IMG/VR virus record: IMGVR_UViG_3300047471_000403
Coordinates: 1-63,663 of that record
DNA from: a virus
Direction: 5' to 3' (one strand)
DNA length: 63,663 nt
Within the stretch, counting starts at the first letter, position 1. Each line of letters starts with the position of its first letter. Below the pieces are notes generated by a model. It saw nothing but the letters and a program-made list of their open reading frames with translations, had not been told where the DNA came from and ran no database searches. Below, one piece after another: positions 43,996-51,958 of the stretch. Position numbers and translations under genes: made by a program.

Positions 43996-44228
43996 AGAAA
44001 CTGACTAACCCCGGCGGTCGGCGGCAGCCGTCGATCTTCCTCGACAAGAGCACGTATCGCGTCCAGGGCGTGCTGACGAAACCGGGATCGGAGCGGTTCG
44101 AGGCGGCACGGGCACGACTGACACGGCTAGCGAAGTGGCCGCGGCCGGCCAGCGATGGCGACACGATCGAGTACCTCGCCCGCGGGCACTACGCCACGAA
44201 GCAGTATCTGAAGGAGCGCGCGGCATGA
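43992..44228 (+). CDS. Hypothetical protein (78 aa)
   Basis: GTG 43992 overlaps the previous stop. Basic protein with short strands; contains SIFLDKSTYRVQGVL and a C-terminal helix GHYATKQYLKERA. I do not recognise a family. Its gene sits just upstream of the Acb2-like gene in the same operon. Confidence 0.68.
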   Translation: MKKLTNPGGRRQPSIFLDKSTYRVQGVLTKPGSERFEAARARLTRLAKWPRPASDGDTIEYLARGHYATKQYLKERAA

Positions 44229-44446
44229 TCGACAAACCTTACGCGTACCACAAACCCAGTGACGACGGCCTTGAGAAGATCAACCGCCTGCGGGCGCACT
44301 TCTCGGAGGGCGAGCGGCTGATGCGGGAGATCTGCCCGCAGTCGCGGCAGCTCTCGGTTGCGTTGACCGAGAACGAAACGACCGCGATGTGGGCGATCAA
44401 GGCGGTCGTGTTCAACGACCCGGCGAGTGTGGTCGACCCGGCGTAG
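44225..44446 (+). CDS. Acb2/Tad1-hairpin family protein, putative anti-CBASS sponge (73 aa)
   Basis: A 73-residue helical hairpin protein. Residues 7-70 match the Acb2 signature: YHKPSDDGLEKINRLRAHF, then ICPQSRQLSVALTENETTAMW. The core pattern cP-x-SR-x-x-S-x-A-x-T-x-x-E-x-x-x-MWA is visible, with AMWAIKAVVFN at the C-terminus, where many homologues have A-N-A-A-I-A-R-N. Acb2 proteins bind cyclic di- and trinucleotide signals as oligomers and so blunt CBASS and related defences. ATG 44225 overlaps the previous stop. Binding activity here is inference. Confidence 0.72.
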   Translation: MIDKPYAYHKPSDDGLEKINRLRAHFSEGERLMREICPQSRQLSVALTENETTAMWAIKAVVFNDPASVVDPA

Positions 44447-44541
44447 TACAGAAAAACGGCCGGACACTGGCGAAGGTGTCCGGCCCAACAGCGGAGGAAC
44501 AGGTGCGAAGCAGCTCCTGTTATCCCGCAAATAGGGGTTCG
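44447..44541. other. Structured leader between Acb2-like and Rad52-like genes
   Basis: About 95 bases without a gene. A perfect 10-bp stem (GGCCGGACAC / GTGTCCGGCC, 44458-44467 and 44476-44485) follows an A5 tract, so on the minus strand it reads as a terminator hairpin plus T run. A smaller AACAGG/CCTGTT stem follows. On the plus strand it may act as an RNA leader for the recombinase. Confidence 0.55.
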
Positions 44542-45570
44542 ATGTCAAAAAAGCACGTCAAACACGCCCAAAAGAAGAAGCCTGAGAAGATCACGGCGCT
44601 CGCGCTGCGGCCGAAACCGCTCCCGCCCGCGCTGGTGCTCGCGCCCGGCTTGCCGTCGGGCCCGCTGCCGTCGGCCGTGCAGCTCGGCGAAGAGGCGGTG
44701 CTCGGCGCGCTCGGCGTGGCCGAGATCCGGCTCACCAAGAAGGAAGAGACGATCCTCGCGCGTCCCGTCGACGGGAAACTCGTCCTCATCAAGCCGTCGG
44801 GCCAGCCGTATTTGAGTCACCCGGCGTACACCCGTTGGTTCAATGACGCCTTCGGGCGTCTCGGCTGGTCGATCGTCCCGGTCGGCAAGGCCCAATACAA
44901 CGGCAAGACCGTGGTGATGCCGCACATGCTCTACATCCACCGGACGCCCGCGGCGTTCGCCTACGGGGAGCAGGAGTACTACGAGAAGAACCGGGAGCAG
45001 AGCTACGGCGACGCGATCGAAGCCTGCACGGCGTCGGCACTGCGGCGCTGTGCCAAGCGGCTCGGGGTCGGGCTCGAGCTGTGGGATCGGGACTGGCTGA
45101 ATGCGTGGATGGTGAACAACGCCGTACGCGTAACGGTCAACGATCGCGGCGAGAGCAAGGAACGCTACCGACGGAAGCAGGACCCCCCACTCCGCGGCGA
45201 GATCGCCGTCCGCAAGGGCAAACAGCCGCAGGGCGCTCCGCCGGCCGGTGCCCCACCTGCGGCCACTGACTACCGGACCTTCGACGATCTCACGAACGCG
45301 ATCGACGCCGACTACCGGCACGAGGACGACGGCCCGAAGGAAGCGACGCACCCCAAAGAGAACGAGCCGATCGAGAAGGAGCAGATCAAGCGGTTTTGGG
45401 TGATCGCGCGCAAGACGAAGCGCACCGAAACCGAGATCCGCATGTGGCTGAAGGTCGTGTTCGGCTACGACAGCACGAGCCAGATCAAGCGCAAGGAGTA
45501 CAACACCATCATGCGAACGGTGGAGGCGCCGGGCCCGCTGCCGATGCGCGAGCCAGGGCAGGAGGGTTGA
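44542..45570 (+). CDS. Rad52-like single-strand annealing protein (342 aa)
   Basis: Expected to anneal complementary single strands during recombination-dependent replication. ATG 44542 is preceded by AGGGGTT. Residues about 90-200 carry the Rad52/MGM101-type core: YLSHPAYTRWFNDAFGRLGW, MLYIHRTPAAFAYGEQEY and the hallmark SYGDAIEACTASALRRCAKR then LGVGLELWDRDWL. The C-terminal 140 residues are charged and end with a small helical domain (KEQIKRFWVIARKTKRT). It is paired with a nuclease gene downstream, as in many phage recombination pairs. Confidence 0.85.
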   Translation: MSKKHVKHAQKKKPEKITALALRPKPLPPALVLAPGLPSGPLPSAVQLGEEAVLGALGVAEIRLTKKEETILARPVDGKLVLIKPSGQPYLSHPAYTRWFNDAFGRLGWSIVPVGKAQYNGKTVVMPHMLYIHRTPAAFAYGEQEYYEKNREQSYGDAIEACTASALRRCAKRLGVGLELWDRDWLNAWMVNNAVRVTVNDRGESKERYRRKQDPPLRGEIAVRKGKQPQGAPPAGAPPAATDYRTFDDLTNAIDADYRHEDDGPKEATHPKENEPIEKEQIKRFWVIARKTKRTETEIRMWLKVVFGYDSTSQIKRKEYNTIMRTVEAPGPLPMREPGQEG

Positions 45571-45794
45571 TGAATGTCGAGGTCTGCTATCTCCGCCCGG
45601 ACGGCACGATCGAACGGCTCGAAACGTACGCCAACTCCAAGAACGCGCTCGCGCGCTGGCGACGCTACTTCCGGGAAGATGCCGCGCATTGGAACATTGG
45701 TCCTAAGCGCGGCCGGATCTTCATTTGGCGGCCCGGAACTGCCTTTCCGGTTCGACGCGGCGGCCCACGTCTACACGGCGCTCGACACGGGTGA
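45570..45794 (+). CDS. Hypothetical protein (74 aa) with overlapping tail
   Basis: ATG 45570 overlaps the recombinase stop. Residues 1-53 look genuine (EVCYLRPDGTIERLETYANS, WRRYFREDAAHW); the last 20 residues overlap the nuclease reading frame and look like shadow. Function unknown. It may help couple translation of the recombinase and the nuclease. Confidence 0.6.
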   Translation: MNVEVCYLRPDGTIERLETYANSKNALARWRRYFREDAAHWNIGPKRGRIFIWRPGTAFPVRRGGPRLHGARHG

Positions 45795-46320
45795 GGAATT
45801 GCCGCACATCACGGGAATGCTCGAGCACGTCGGGCTCGTCGACAGCCGGTGGTACACGCTCGACTCGCAGTTTCGGGGCTCGTGCGTTCACCGGCTCACC
45901 GCCGACTACGATCTCGGCGCGATCACGGACGTGGCGACCGTCACCAGCGCGTTCAGTGGCTGGTTGCAGGCCCACGACGACTTCATGCGCCGGGTAAAGC
46001 CGAAAGTGATCGCGGTCGAGGAACCGTGTGTTCATGCGTACTACCGCTACGGCTGCCGGCCTGATCGCGTGGAGCGGCTCTACTCGCTGTTGTCGGTCGT
46101 CGAGATCAAGAGCGGGGTTCCGGAGTTCGCGCATCAGATCCAGACCGCGTTACAGGCGCTGGCCGTTGCCCAGGAGCACGGCGACGGAATGCCGGCGGAA
46201 ATGTGGGGGCGCTTCGCGCTCTATCTGAAGGAGAACGGGAAATGGTTCCTCGAGCAGCATCGCAACCTGAAAGACTTCGACCAGGCGCGGGAGATCATCC
46301 ACGAGTGCTGTCACCGATGA
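45679..46320 (+). CDS. PD-(D/E)XK exonuclease (213 aa, start uncertain)
   Basis: RecB/Cas4-like nuclease fold: RFDAAAHVYTALDTGEELPH, GSCVHRLTADYDLG, then the catalytic Asp129 in CRPDRVERL and E142-I-K144 in VVEIKSGVPEFAHQIQTAL. Such enzymes resect DNA ends and partner with annealing proteins like the one upstream. The frame opens at 45574; I propose ATG 45679 because residues before it look like shadow of the previous gene. TTG 45697 is also possible. About 210 residues fits small phage members. Confidence 0.8.
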   Translation: MPRIGTLVLSAAGSSFGGPELPFRFDAAAHVYTALDTGEELPHITGMLEHVGLVDSRWYTLDSQFRGSCVHRLTADYDLGAITDVATVTSAFSGWLQAHDDFMRRVKPKVIAVEEPCVHAYYRYGCRPDRVERLYSLLSVVEIKSGVPEFAHQIQTALQALAVAQEHGDGMPAEMWGRFALYLKENGKWFLEQHRNLKDFDQAREIIHECCHR

Positions 46321-46505
46321 GGCTGGTCCGCCGGCCGTTGGACCCCGGCGCCGCGCGGCTGTTGACGCCGGCTGAAGATGAAGAATGGCGGACGGTAAAG
46401 CACGAACCGCTCACGCGGGAGGACTGGCTCGACCTGATCAACACCCTCGAGGACTTCAAACGGCGGCGCATCGCGCGCCACCTGCAGGCGAAGGCGGAAC
46501 AATGA
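46317..46505 (+). CDS. Hypothetical protein (62 aa)
   Basis: ATG 46317 overlaps the nuclease stop. A helical, charged protein (EDEEWRTVKHEPLTREDWLD, LEDFKRRRIARHLQAK). Not recognised. Overlaps the next start at 46502. Confidence 0.65.
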   Translation: MRLVRRPLDPGAARLLTPAEDEEWRTVKHEPLTREDWLDLINTLEDFKRRRIARHLQAKAEQ

Positions 46506-46732
46506 TCCGCGACACGATGGAGAAGTGTTTGGACGTGCTACGGGCCAGCGGCGAGTCCGACGAGGATCTCGAGGTCGCCCGCCGAATGTTTATTGCCGGG
46601 GCGACGGCGGCGCAGGTGGCCGTCCTCGAGGTGTTCCTACTCGCGCCGGGCCCTGAGCGGCTCGCGCGTTTACATGAGGTTCGGCAGGAGCTGAAGGCAT
46701 TGTCGAGGCCACCTGGGATGATCCGGCATTGA
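46502..46732 (+). CDS. Hypothetical protein (76 aa)
   Basis: ATG 46502 overlaps the previous stop. Mostly helical (EKCLDVLRASGESDEDLEVA, ERLARLHEVRQELKAL) without cysteines or metal motifs. Likely a small regulatory or structural helper of the recombination operon, but no function is known. Confidence 0.65.
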   Translation: MIRDTMEKCLDVLRASGESDEDLEVARRMFIAGATAAQVAVLEVFLLAPGPERLARLHEVRQELKALSRPPGMIRH

Positions 46733-47106
46733 CCGAAGCGACGATCATTAAGCACGTGCGGCAGGCGTGCGTCCTGCGGGACGGCTACTGCCGCGTCGGG
46801 CGCATCCTACACGGCGTCGACCTGCACGCCTACAACTGCCAGGGCGGCAGCGAGTGGGCCCACTTCAGCCGGTGGCAACGCTGGAAAACGATGGGCCAGA
46901 AGGACCCAGCGCAGCGGCACTGCACGCAGGGCTCGCTGATGCTCTGCCACCTGCACCACACCCTCTACGATGGCAAGTACATCCAGTTCGCCGGCCACAA
47001 GGGCGCGCGGCTCTTGCTCGAGGCGCTGACCGACCAACACGCGAACGGGCCGCTCAGGCTCGTGATCAACGGAGTCACCTATGAAGAAGAACAGCCCGCG
47101 GCCTAA
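46729..47106 (+). CDS. HNH-like endonuclease (125 aa)
   Basis: Starts at TTG 46729, overlapping the upstream stop. The layout CVLRDGYCRVG, CQGGSEWAHFSRW, then GSLMLCHLHHTLYDGK fits a small HNH-type fold in which the HH pair and the aspartate supply the metal site and the cysteine pairs bind structural zinc. I do not see a canonical central asparagine with certainty, so the nuclease activity is inferred. It could act in DNA processing. Confidence 0.62.
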   Translation: MTEATIIKHVRQACVLRDGYCRVGRILHGVDLHAYNCQGGSEWAHFSRWQRWKTMGQKDPAQRHCTQGSLMLCHLHHTLYDGKYIQFAGHKGARLLLEALTDQHANGPLRLVINGVTYEEEQPAA

Positions 47107-47269
47107 CACGAAGGCGGAGATCGTGGCGCAGCTCCGACGGGTGCTGATCGCGGTGCGTGAGGTAGAACAGCTCGCCGGCATCATGCTCGATGCGCTCGAC
47201 CCGCCACGGTTCATCTCGGCGTGGACGCGGCCGGCCGGACTAATTGACAAACGGAAGCGCCGCCGGTAG
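47081..47269 (+). CDS. Hypothetical protein (62 aa)
   Basis: ATG 47081 begins within the end of the HNH-like gene. It is basic at both ends with a central amphipathic helix (EIVAQLRRVLIAVREVEQLA). Its final codons contain the TTGACA -35 box of the next promoter, so gene end and promoter are superimposed. Confidence 0.6.
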   Translation: MKKNSPRPNTKAEIVAQLRRVLIAVREVEQLAGIMLDALDPPRFISAWTRPAGLIDKRKRRR

Positions 47270-47272
47270 ACT
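47244..47272 (+). promoter_or_regulatory. Sigma70-like promoter, cassette copy 2
   Basis: TTGACA (47244-47249), a 17-bp spacer and TAGACT (47267-47272), then GGAGGATAAGG before ATG 47291. The -35 box and the first part of -10 lie within the 3' end of the preceding gene. It likely drives the 47291-57907 block. Confidence 0.8.
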
Positions 47273-47290
47273 GGCGCGCGGAGGATAAGG

Positions 47291-48430
47291 ATGATCAAGC
47301 GAAGCACCAAAGCCCGCGGGCCGGCGAAGCCCACGGACACCGACTGCACACTGGCGTCGCACCAGACGCTCGCGCGCACCACGCAATTCAAGGTCTGTCC
47401 CGAATGTGGCGAGCAGCTCGGGCCCCACCGGCAATTCCCCGTCGAGCCCGACATCGTCACGCAGGCGCTGACGTCGATGGCGTCAGAGGACGAGCAGTTC
47501 GTGGCGACGCTGACCGGGCAGGTCCGGGAGTTCATCAAGGGCATGGCCGGGTTCTTCCTCGAGTCGCAGGCGATCGAGAAGGACGCGCGAGCCACACTGG
47601 CGCAATTCACCGGCTACCAGCAACCGGAGAACCTCGAGGACGACGAGATCATCGTGTCGCGCATCCGCATGGCGCGCGTGCAGCTCGACGTCGCGACGAA
47701 GCATCACGAGCCCGTCACCTCGCTGTTCAACAAGCTCCATAAGCGGTTCGTCGCGGCGCGCAGCCGACCGCAGGATGCGCTCACGGACGCGATCAACCGC
47801 GGCAACCGGCTGCACAACGCCTGGGACCAGATCGCGGAGCAGCGGAAGCGGGACGCCGAAGCGGCGGAACGGCGTGAGAACGAGCGCGTGGCGCAGGCCG
47901 CACGGGACGCCGAGATCGCGGAGATGGAAGCGAAGGCGCTCCGGGCCGAGTCCGAAGCCGAGAGCCTGTCAGACCGCGAGCAGGCGTTCGTGAACCTGAT
48001 GTTGCAGAACTATCCACCCCACGTCGCGGCGACACGGGCGGGCTTCAGCAAGACGAATAACGGCAAGGATGCCGCTGACCGGCTGCTGGGGCTCGTCAAG
48101 ATCGTCAACGCGATCGAGGGCTACAAGAAGGCCGCGGCGATCCGCCAGCAGGCGGCGGCGGTCACGCACGCGCCGTTACAGACCAAGTCCGTCGAGCCGA
48201 TCAGGAAGGAAGTCGCCGCGGGCTCGAGAGGCACGCGGAGCGCGGAAGTCTACGACGTGAACGCGTTCATGGCGGCGCTGCTGGACCCGACCCAACGGCT
48301 GCACTTCGGCATCCCGGCGGAGCTGGCGACGTTCTCGCAGACGAAGTTGAACGAGCAGGCGCGAACGCTCGACGCGCAGATCAACCGTTGGCCGGGTGTG
48401 CGGCTGCACGTGGAAAAGAAGGTGGTGTGA
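47291..48430 (+). CDS. Zinc-ribbon / coiled-coil / HTH protein (379 aa)
   Basis: N-terminal CxxC zinc ribbon half (KVCPECGEQLG near residue 36), a long middle coiled coil (residues 170-225, AEQRKRDAEAAERRENERVA), then a region REQAFVNLMLQNYPPHVAAT plus RAGFSKTNNGKDAADRLLGL that resembles the HTH of terminase small subunits. The C-terminal 80 residues are mixed. The role is unknown: it could bind DNA in replication or packaging control. First gene of the second promoter block. Confidence 0.6.
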   Translation: MIKRSTKARGPAKPTDTDCTLASHQTLARTTQFKVCPECGEQLGPHRQFPVEPDIVTQALTSMASEDEQFVATLTGQVREFIKGMAGFFLESQAIEKDARATLAQFTGYQQPENLEDDEIIVSRIRMARVQLDVATKHHEPVTSLFNKLHKRFVAARSRPQDALTDAINRGNRLHNAWDQIAEQRKRDAEAAERRENERVAQAARDAEIAEMEAKALRAESEAESLSDREQAFVNLMLQNYPPHVAATRAGFSKTNNGKDAADRLLGLVKIVNAIEGYKKAAAIRQQAAAVTHAPLQTKSVEPIRKEVAAGSRGTRSAEVYDVNAFMAALLDPTQRLHFGIPAELATFSQTKLNEQARTLDAQINRWPGVRLHVEKKVV

Positions 48431-48639
48431 TGAGCAGTCGGGACCTGGACAAACGGATCGTGCGGGTGCTGAACATCATCGAGCGCGTGCGGATGGTGTC
48501 CAAAGAACGCGGCGATCGGGACCGCGGGCTCGCTGCGCTGACCATTCCGGAGTGCATCGCCGTGGCCGCCATCGTGGACCGAGAAGAGAGCGCGTTCGAC
48601 CTCGAGGCGTCGTTGCCTGGCGCGGGACGGGGGTACTGA
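48430..48639 (+). CDS. Hypothetical protein (69 aa)
   Basis: ATG 48430 overlaps the stop of the previous gene. Helical, charged, no motif (DLDKRIVRVLNIIERVRMV). It packs tightly against both neighbours. Function unknown. Confidence 0.68.
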   Translation: MSSRDLDKRIVRVLNIIERVRMVSKERGDRDRGLAALTIPECIAVAAIVDREESAFDLEASLPGAGRGY

Positions 48640-48848
48640 TGGAGATCGGCTTTCACATCGTGCATGTGCAGTGCCCGTATTGTCACTATCCGCTCGACCT
48701 GACGATCGGCCGGCACTTCGAGAGTTGGGACGCGCTCCGTGAAGGCCGTGTCGTCACCTGCGACGAGCCGGGCAACGGGTGCGGTAAGCAGTACTGGGCG
48801 CGGCCGATCCTTTTGCCGGCGGTGATAGACCCCAGCGGTTTTCAATAG
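48639..48848 (+). CDS. Small zinc-ribbon protein (69 aa)
   Basis: ATG 48639 overlaps the previous stop. CPYC (residues 12-15) and, about 30 residues later, CDEPGNGC form a zinc ribbon. Unknown role; immediately upstream of the helicase gene. Confidence 0.7.
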   Translation: MEIGFHIVHVQCPYCHYPLDLTIGRHFESWDALREGRVVTCDEPGNGCGKQYWARPILLPAVIDPSGFQ

Positions 48849-48850
48849 CC

Positions 48851-50650
48851 ATGAGAAACGAGCTGTACGACAAGCAAGTGCAGGCGCTCGAGGCCATCTG
48901 CGCGACGCGCGAGGCGGGGCTGACCCGCATCCTCGTGCAGATGGCAACGGGCACCGGGAAAACGACCGTGTTCTCTGAGCTGCCGGCCTGGACGCCGATG
49001 CGCGCGTGGGCCGACCCGCTCGGCGACAAGCGGAAGGGCGCGTTCCTGATGGTCCTCGCGCACCGGGACGAGATCATCGACCAGACCTGCGCGCGACTCC
49101 AACGGCAAACGCCGGGCTTGCTCGTCTCTATTGAGCAGGGCGACCGGCACGCCAACAGCTACAGCGAGGCGATCGTCGCGTCGGTCAACACGCTGGCGGC
49201 GCGCAATTTCTTCCGGGCCCGCCGGCTGGCGTTCCAGCATCCGAACCTGCGGGTGGTGATCGTGGACGAAGCGCACCACGCGGCGGCGAACAGCTACCGC
49301 GGCGTGCTGACCGTGCTCGGCTACCTGCCGCCCGGCCAGGGCGACGCCGTCGCGGCCGAATACGACGACCACGACCAGATGGAGCGGGCGCTCGCGGCGT
49401 GGGACGAGACGGTCACCAAGGACAAGCTCCTGCTCGGGTTCACCGCGACGCCGAACCGCACCGACGAGATCGGGCTCGGCTGCGTGTTCCAGACCATCGC
49501 GTTCAGTTATCCGGTGAAGCAGGCGATCGACGACGGCCGGCTCGTGCCGATCAAGCCGTGGATGGTCGAAACCGTCGAGCACATCGACAAGGTCAAGGTT
49601 CGTGCGGGCGACTTCGCACAGGGGGAACTGTCGAAGGCCGTCAACACGGAACGGCGCAACTGGCTCGCGGCGAAGGCGTATCAGGAGTACGCCCCCGGCC
49701 GCGCGGCCATTGCGTTCACGGTGGACGTGCAGCACGCCTTTGATGCGTACAAAACCTTTGAGTCGGCCGGCATTCGTTCGTTACCCGTCCACGGGGAGAT
49801 GCCAAAGGCCGATCGGGCGATGGCGTTGCGAATGTTCACGGACGGGCAGATCGACATCATCACGAACTGCATGGTGCTCACCGAAGGCACCGACCTGCCG
49901 CGGACCTCCTGCATCATCCACATGCAACCAACGAAGTCCGCGACCGCCTACGAACAGAAAACCGGCCGCGGGCTCCGGCTCTACCCGCAAAAGACGGACT
50001 GCGTCCTGATCGATCTCGTCGACATCGCCGGCAAGCACTCGCTGATGGCGGCGCCGATGCTCTACGGCCTGCCCCCGAACCTCAAGACGAAGGGGAAGGA
50101 TCTGCGCGAGCTGGCCGACGACGTGGAGCAGTTCCTCGAGCGGAACCCCGGCTTCAACATCGAAGGCGTCGGCCGGCTGTCGATGGATGACCTGTTGATG
50201 CGGGCCCGCAGCGTCGAGCTGTGGACCGTGTCGAAACCCGTCTGGAAGGACTGCAAGCTCGCCTGGGTGAAGGTGGGCGCGGAGGACTACCGTATTCAGT
50301 ACCCGTTCGCCGACGGGCTCGAGATCCTGCGGGTGACGAAGGATCTGCTTGGGCACTACGACGTGAGCGCGACGATCCGGCCGCGGGACGGCGGCGCGGT
50401 TCGCCAGCGGACGCTCGCCACGCGCGTCCACACCGCGGAGGCCGGCGCGAAGATCGCCGAGACGTTCGTCGACCAAGAGCGGCACCAAGCGTTGCGGCTA
50501 ATGCGGAAGGATGCGTACTGGAAAACGAAGCCGATGACGGAGAACCAGCGACGCGCGCTCGTGGCAAAGAACATCCCGACCCACCGACGGATGACGGCCG
50601 GCGAGGCGTCGGAACTGCTCGACCTGCACGCGGCCAGGAGGGGGCGATGA
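48851..50650 (+). CDS. SF2 DEAD/DEAH-box helicase (599 aa)
   Basis: ATP-driven DNA helicase/translocase: QMATGTGKT at residues 30-38 (Walker A Lys37), VDEAHH at 138-143, FTATPNRTDEIG, and motif VI AYEQKTGRGLRLYP. Residues 1-25 carry the Q-motif-like start (YDKQVQALEAI). The layout of two RecA domains plus a 200-residue C-terminal region matches phage SSL2/RadD-like helicases. It likely helps origin opening or recombination, since no replicative helicase is evident. Confidence 0.85.
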   Translation: MRNELYDKQVQALEAICATREAGLTRILVQMATGTGKTTVFSELPAWTPMRAWADPLGDKRKGAFLMVLAHRDEIIDQTCARLQRQTPGLLVSIEQGDRHANSYSEAIVASVNTLAARNFFRARRLAFQHPNLRVVIVDEAHHAAANSYRGVLTVLGYLPPGQGDAVAAEYDDHDQMERALAAWDETVTKDKLLLGFTATPNRTDEIGLGCVFQTIAFSYPVKQAIDDGRLVPIKPWMVETVEHIDKVKVRAGDFAQGELSKAVNTERRNWLAAKAYQEYAPGRAAIAFTVDVQHAFDAYKTFESAGIRSLPVHGEMPKADRAMALRMFTDGQIDIITNCMVLTEGTDLPRTSCIIHMQPTKSATAYEQKTGRGLRLYPQKTDCVLIDLVDIAGKHSLMAAPMLYGLPPNLKTKGKDLRELADDVEQFLERNPGFNIEGVGRLSMDDLLMRARSVELWTVSKPVWKDCKLAWVKVGAEDYRIQYPFADGLEILRVTKDLLGHYDVSATIRPRDGGAVRQRTLATRVHTAEAGAKIAETFVDQERHQALRLMRKDAYWKTKPMTENQRRALVAKNIPTHRRMTAGEASELLDLHAARRGR

Positions 50651-50820
50651 AACAAACGATCGGGCCTGAGCGTTGCCCTGCGAAAAGCCCAGGCGGCATG
50701 ACGCCAGATGGTGTGTTACCTCGAAAGGGCACACAGTGCGGCAACTACAAGGGCCACGCTGGCGATCACACGGTGTTGATCCCGACGGCCGCGCCGTGGT
50801 TCCCGAAGGCGAAACCATGA
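50647..50820 (+). CDS. Hypothetical protein (57 aa)
   Basis: ATG 50647 overlaps the helicase stop. Small protein with two cysteines and HxxDH (CGNYKGHAGDHTVLI), which may bind one metal. The same frame opens upstream only as shadow. Not recognised. Confidence 0.62.
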   Translation: MKQTIGPERCPAKSPGGMTPDGVLPRKGTQCGNYKGHAGDHTVLIPTAAPWFPKAKP

Positions 50821-51053
50821 ACTTTGTGATCTTCTCGCCGCGCGAGGTGGAACTGATCTCCCGCGCCAACAACGGCAGCGGGCAGAATGCCGCGGTGCTG
50901 CAAGAACTGCGGCTGAAGATCGACATTCGCGGCGAGGCGCAGCTCGACGACGACTTTGTGCAACGGTTGAAAGGCGCGGCGCGGAACTGGAAGGGCGGCT
51001 ACGAACAGAGTCTCCGGGGCGTCGTCGCGGCGCTCGAGCGACACCAATGCTGA
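50817..51053 (+). CDS. Hypothetical protein (78 aa)
   Basis: ATG 50817 overlaps the previous stop. Mixed alpha/beta, for example NFVIFSPREVELISR and a C-terminal helix SLRGVVAALERHQ. No recognised domain. Likely a small accessory early protein. Confidence 0.66.
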   Translation: MNFVIFSPREVELISRANNGSGQNAAVLQELRLKIDIRGEAQLDDDFVQRLKGAARNWKGGYEQSLRGVVAALERHQC

Positions 51054-51066
51054 AGGGAGTTGCGTG

Positions 51067-51504
51067 ATGTCTGAAGCCCACGAGCAGGAGCAGGTTGTTC
51101 AAGATACCTGGAAGGCTCAAGCCGAACGCGGCGTCGAACAGTTTCAAGCGTTGATGAGGGGATATCTCGCATTGCGGGACGCCCTCACCGCCAAGGACCA
51201 GCAGATCGACTACCTGAAAGAACGTGTGGAGTTCAGGCGATACGAAGAGGCCGAAACCGCTCTCGCGGAGGCCCGCCAGCAGCTCGCCGCGCTGCGCCAC
51301 GCCGTAGAAGGTTACGGGAAGATCATCGCGTGGGCGATCGGAGAGGCTGGAGAGTTCCCGGCACCGCCTGACGATTGGGCGACACGCAAGCACAAGCCGT
51401 GGTACTGGTGGCGTCAGGAGATGCGCGAACGGGCAACGGAAGTGATAGGGAAAGTGGCCGCCCTCTCCGCCTCCCGCGCCCCACAGGGAGAGACGCCGAA
51501 GTGA
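51067..51504 (+). CDS. Coiled-coil hypothetical protein (145 aa)
   Basis: ATG 51067 is preceded by AAGGGAG at seven bases. Residues 5-95 are a long coiled coil (EQEQVVQDTWKAQAERGVEQ and EEAETALAEARQQLAALRHA). The C-terminal part contains aromatic KHKPWYWWRQEMRER. No enzymatic motif. The last gene before the 51.5-51.96 kb stretch. Confidence 0.68.
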   Translation: MSEAHEQEQVVQDTWKAQAERGVEQFQALMRGYLALRDALTAKDQQIDYLKERVEFRRYEEAETALAEARQQLAALRHAVEGYGKIIAWAIGEAGEFPAPPDDWATRKHKPWYWWRQEMRERATEVIGKVAALSASRAPQGETPK

Positions 51505-51556
51505 TAGCCCAACATCTTGTGGCGTTGAAGGGGCGCAGCGGACAGGCTTATAAGAA

Positions 51557-51697
51557 GTGCCGCCTGATCGGGCGGTCAAGTTCCCGATCAGGCTCTACCG
51601 CGTTCGGGTGTCGGGAGGGACACTCGTGGACGGGCGCACTGCCGTCCATTTTACCCTCTCTTCCCCTCGAACCGGCGCGCGACGCCGGGAGCCATGA
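51557..51697 (+). CDS. Possible small protein (46 aa)
   Basis: GTG 51557 to TGA 51695-51697. The codon third positions are somewhat GC-rich, and a plausible beta hairpin (FPIRLYRVRVSGGTLVDGR) is seen. There is no strong ribosome binding site. It overlaps the palindromes of the same region, so it may be chance. Confidence 0.3.
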   Translation: MPPDRAVKFPIRLYRVRVSGGTLVDGRTAVHFTLSSPRTGARRREP

Positions 51698-51777
51698 CAA
51701 CGCCACCGGGGCGCCGCGCGAGCGTACGGGCCCGTACCGGGTACTGCACACGGGCCAGGGTGGAGCTGAACGACTAG
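51694..51777 (+). CDS. Possible tiny basic protein (27 aa)
   Basis: ATG 51694 overlaps the stop of the 46-residue frame in an ATGA junction, the usual arrangement in this genome, and runs to TAG 51775-51777. It is arginine-rich with one cysteine. Very short; listed only because of the junction. Confidence 0.22.
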   Translation: MTTPPGRRASVRARTGYCTRARVELND

Positions 51778-51958
51778 AGCCTGCAGGGGGCCCGTGCGAC
51801 GGGTCCAAGAGTCTGGTCGAGCGTTCGACGTGTCGTCACACGATCAACGTGCCCGCGACGGGGGCCGACCGGCCACACCGGACGCTTGGGCAACGGCTGC
51901 CCCTGCTTAGGGGAGCTTTGCCCGCTCAAGGAACCTCGCAGCCTCCCGGATCACGACG

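Larger units (their letters stand above)
51505..51958. other. 454-base stretch with stacked palindromes, no convincing gene
   Basis: The region carries an 11-bp stem (51562-51572 / 51583-51593), a 7-bp stem (51627-51633 / 51642-51648), a 14-base perfect palindrome GTACGGGCCCGTAC (51724-51737) and a CACGGGCC/GGCCCGTG pair (51749-51756 / 51789-51796). A + frame stays open from 51501 to 51962 but with mixed codon quality. Two better but tiny frames exist at 51557-51697 and 51694-51777. The stretch resembles a structured RNA or a replication/packaging site more than a gene. Confidence 0.5.

Noticed and set aside
51781-51850. tRNA-like TTCGA stretch
   Set aside because: GCGTTCGACG is not flanked by a proper T-stem and no acceptor or anticodon stem could be drawn. 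No tRNA was found in the window.
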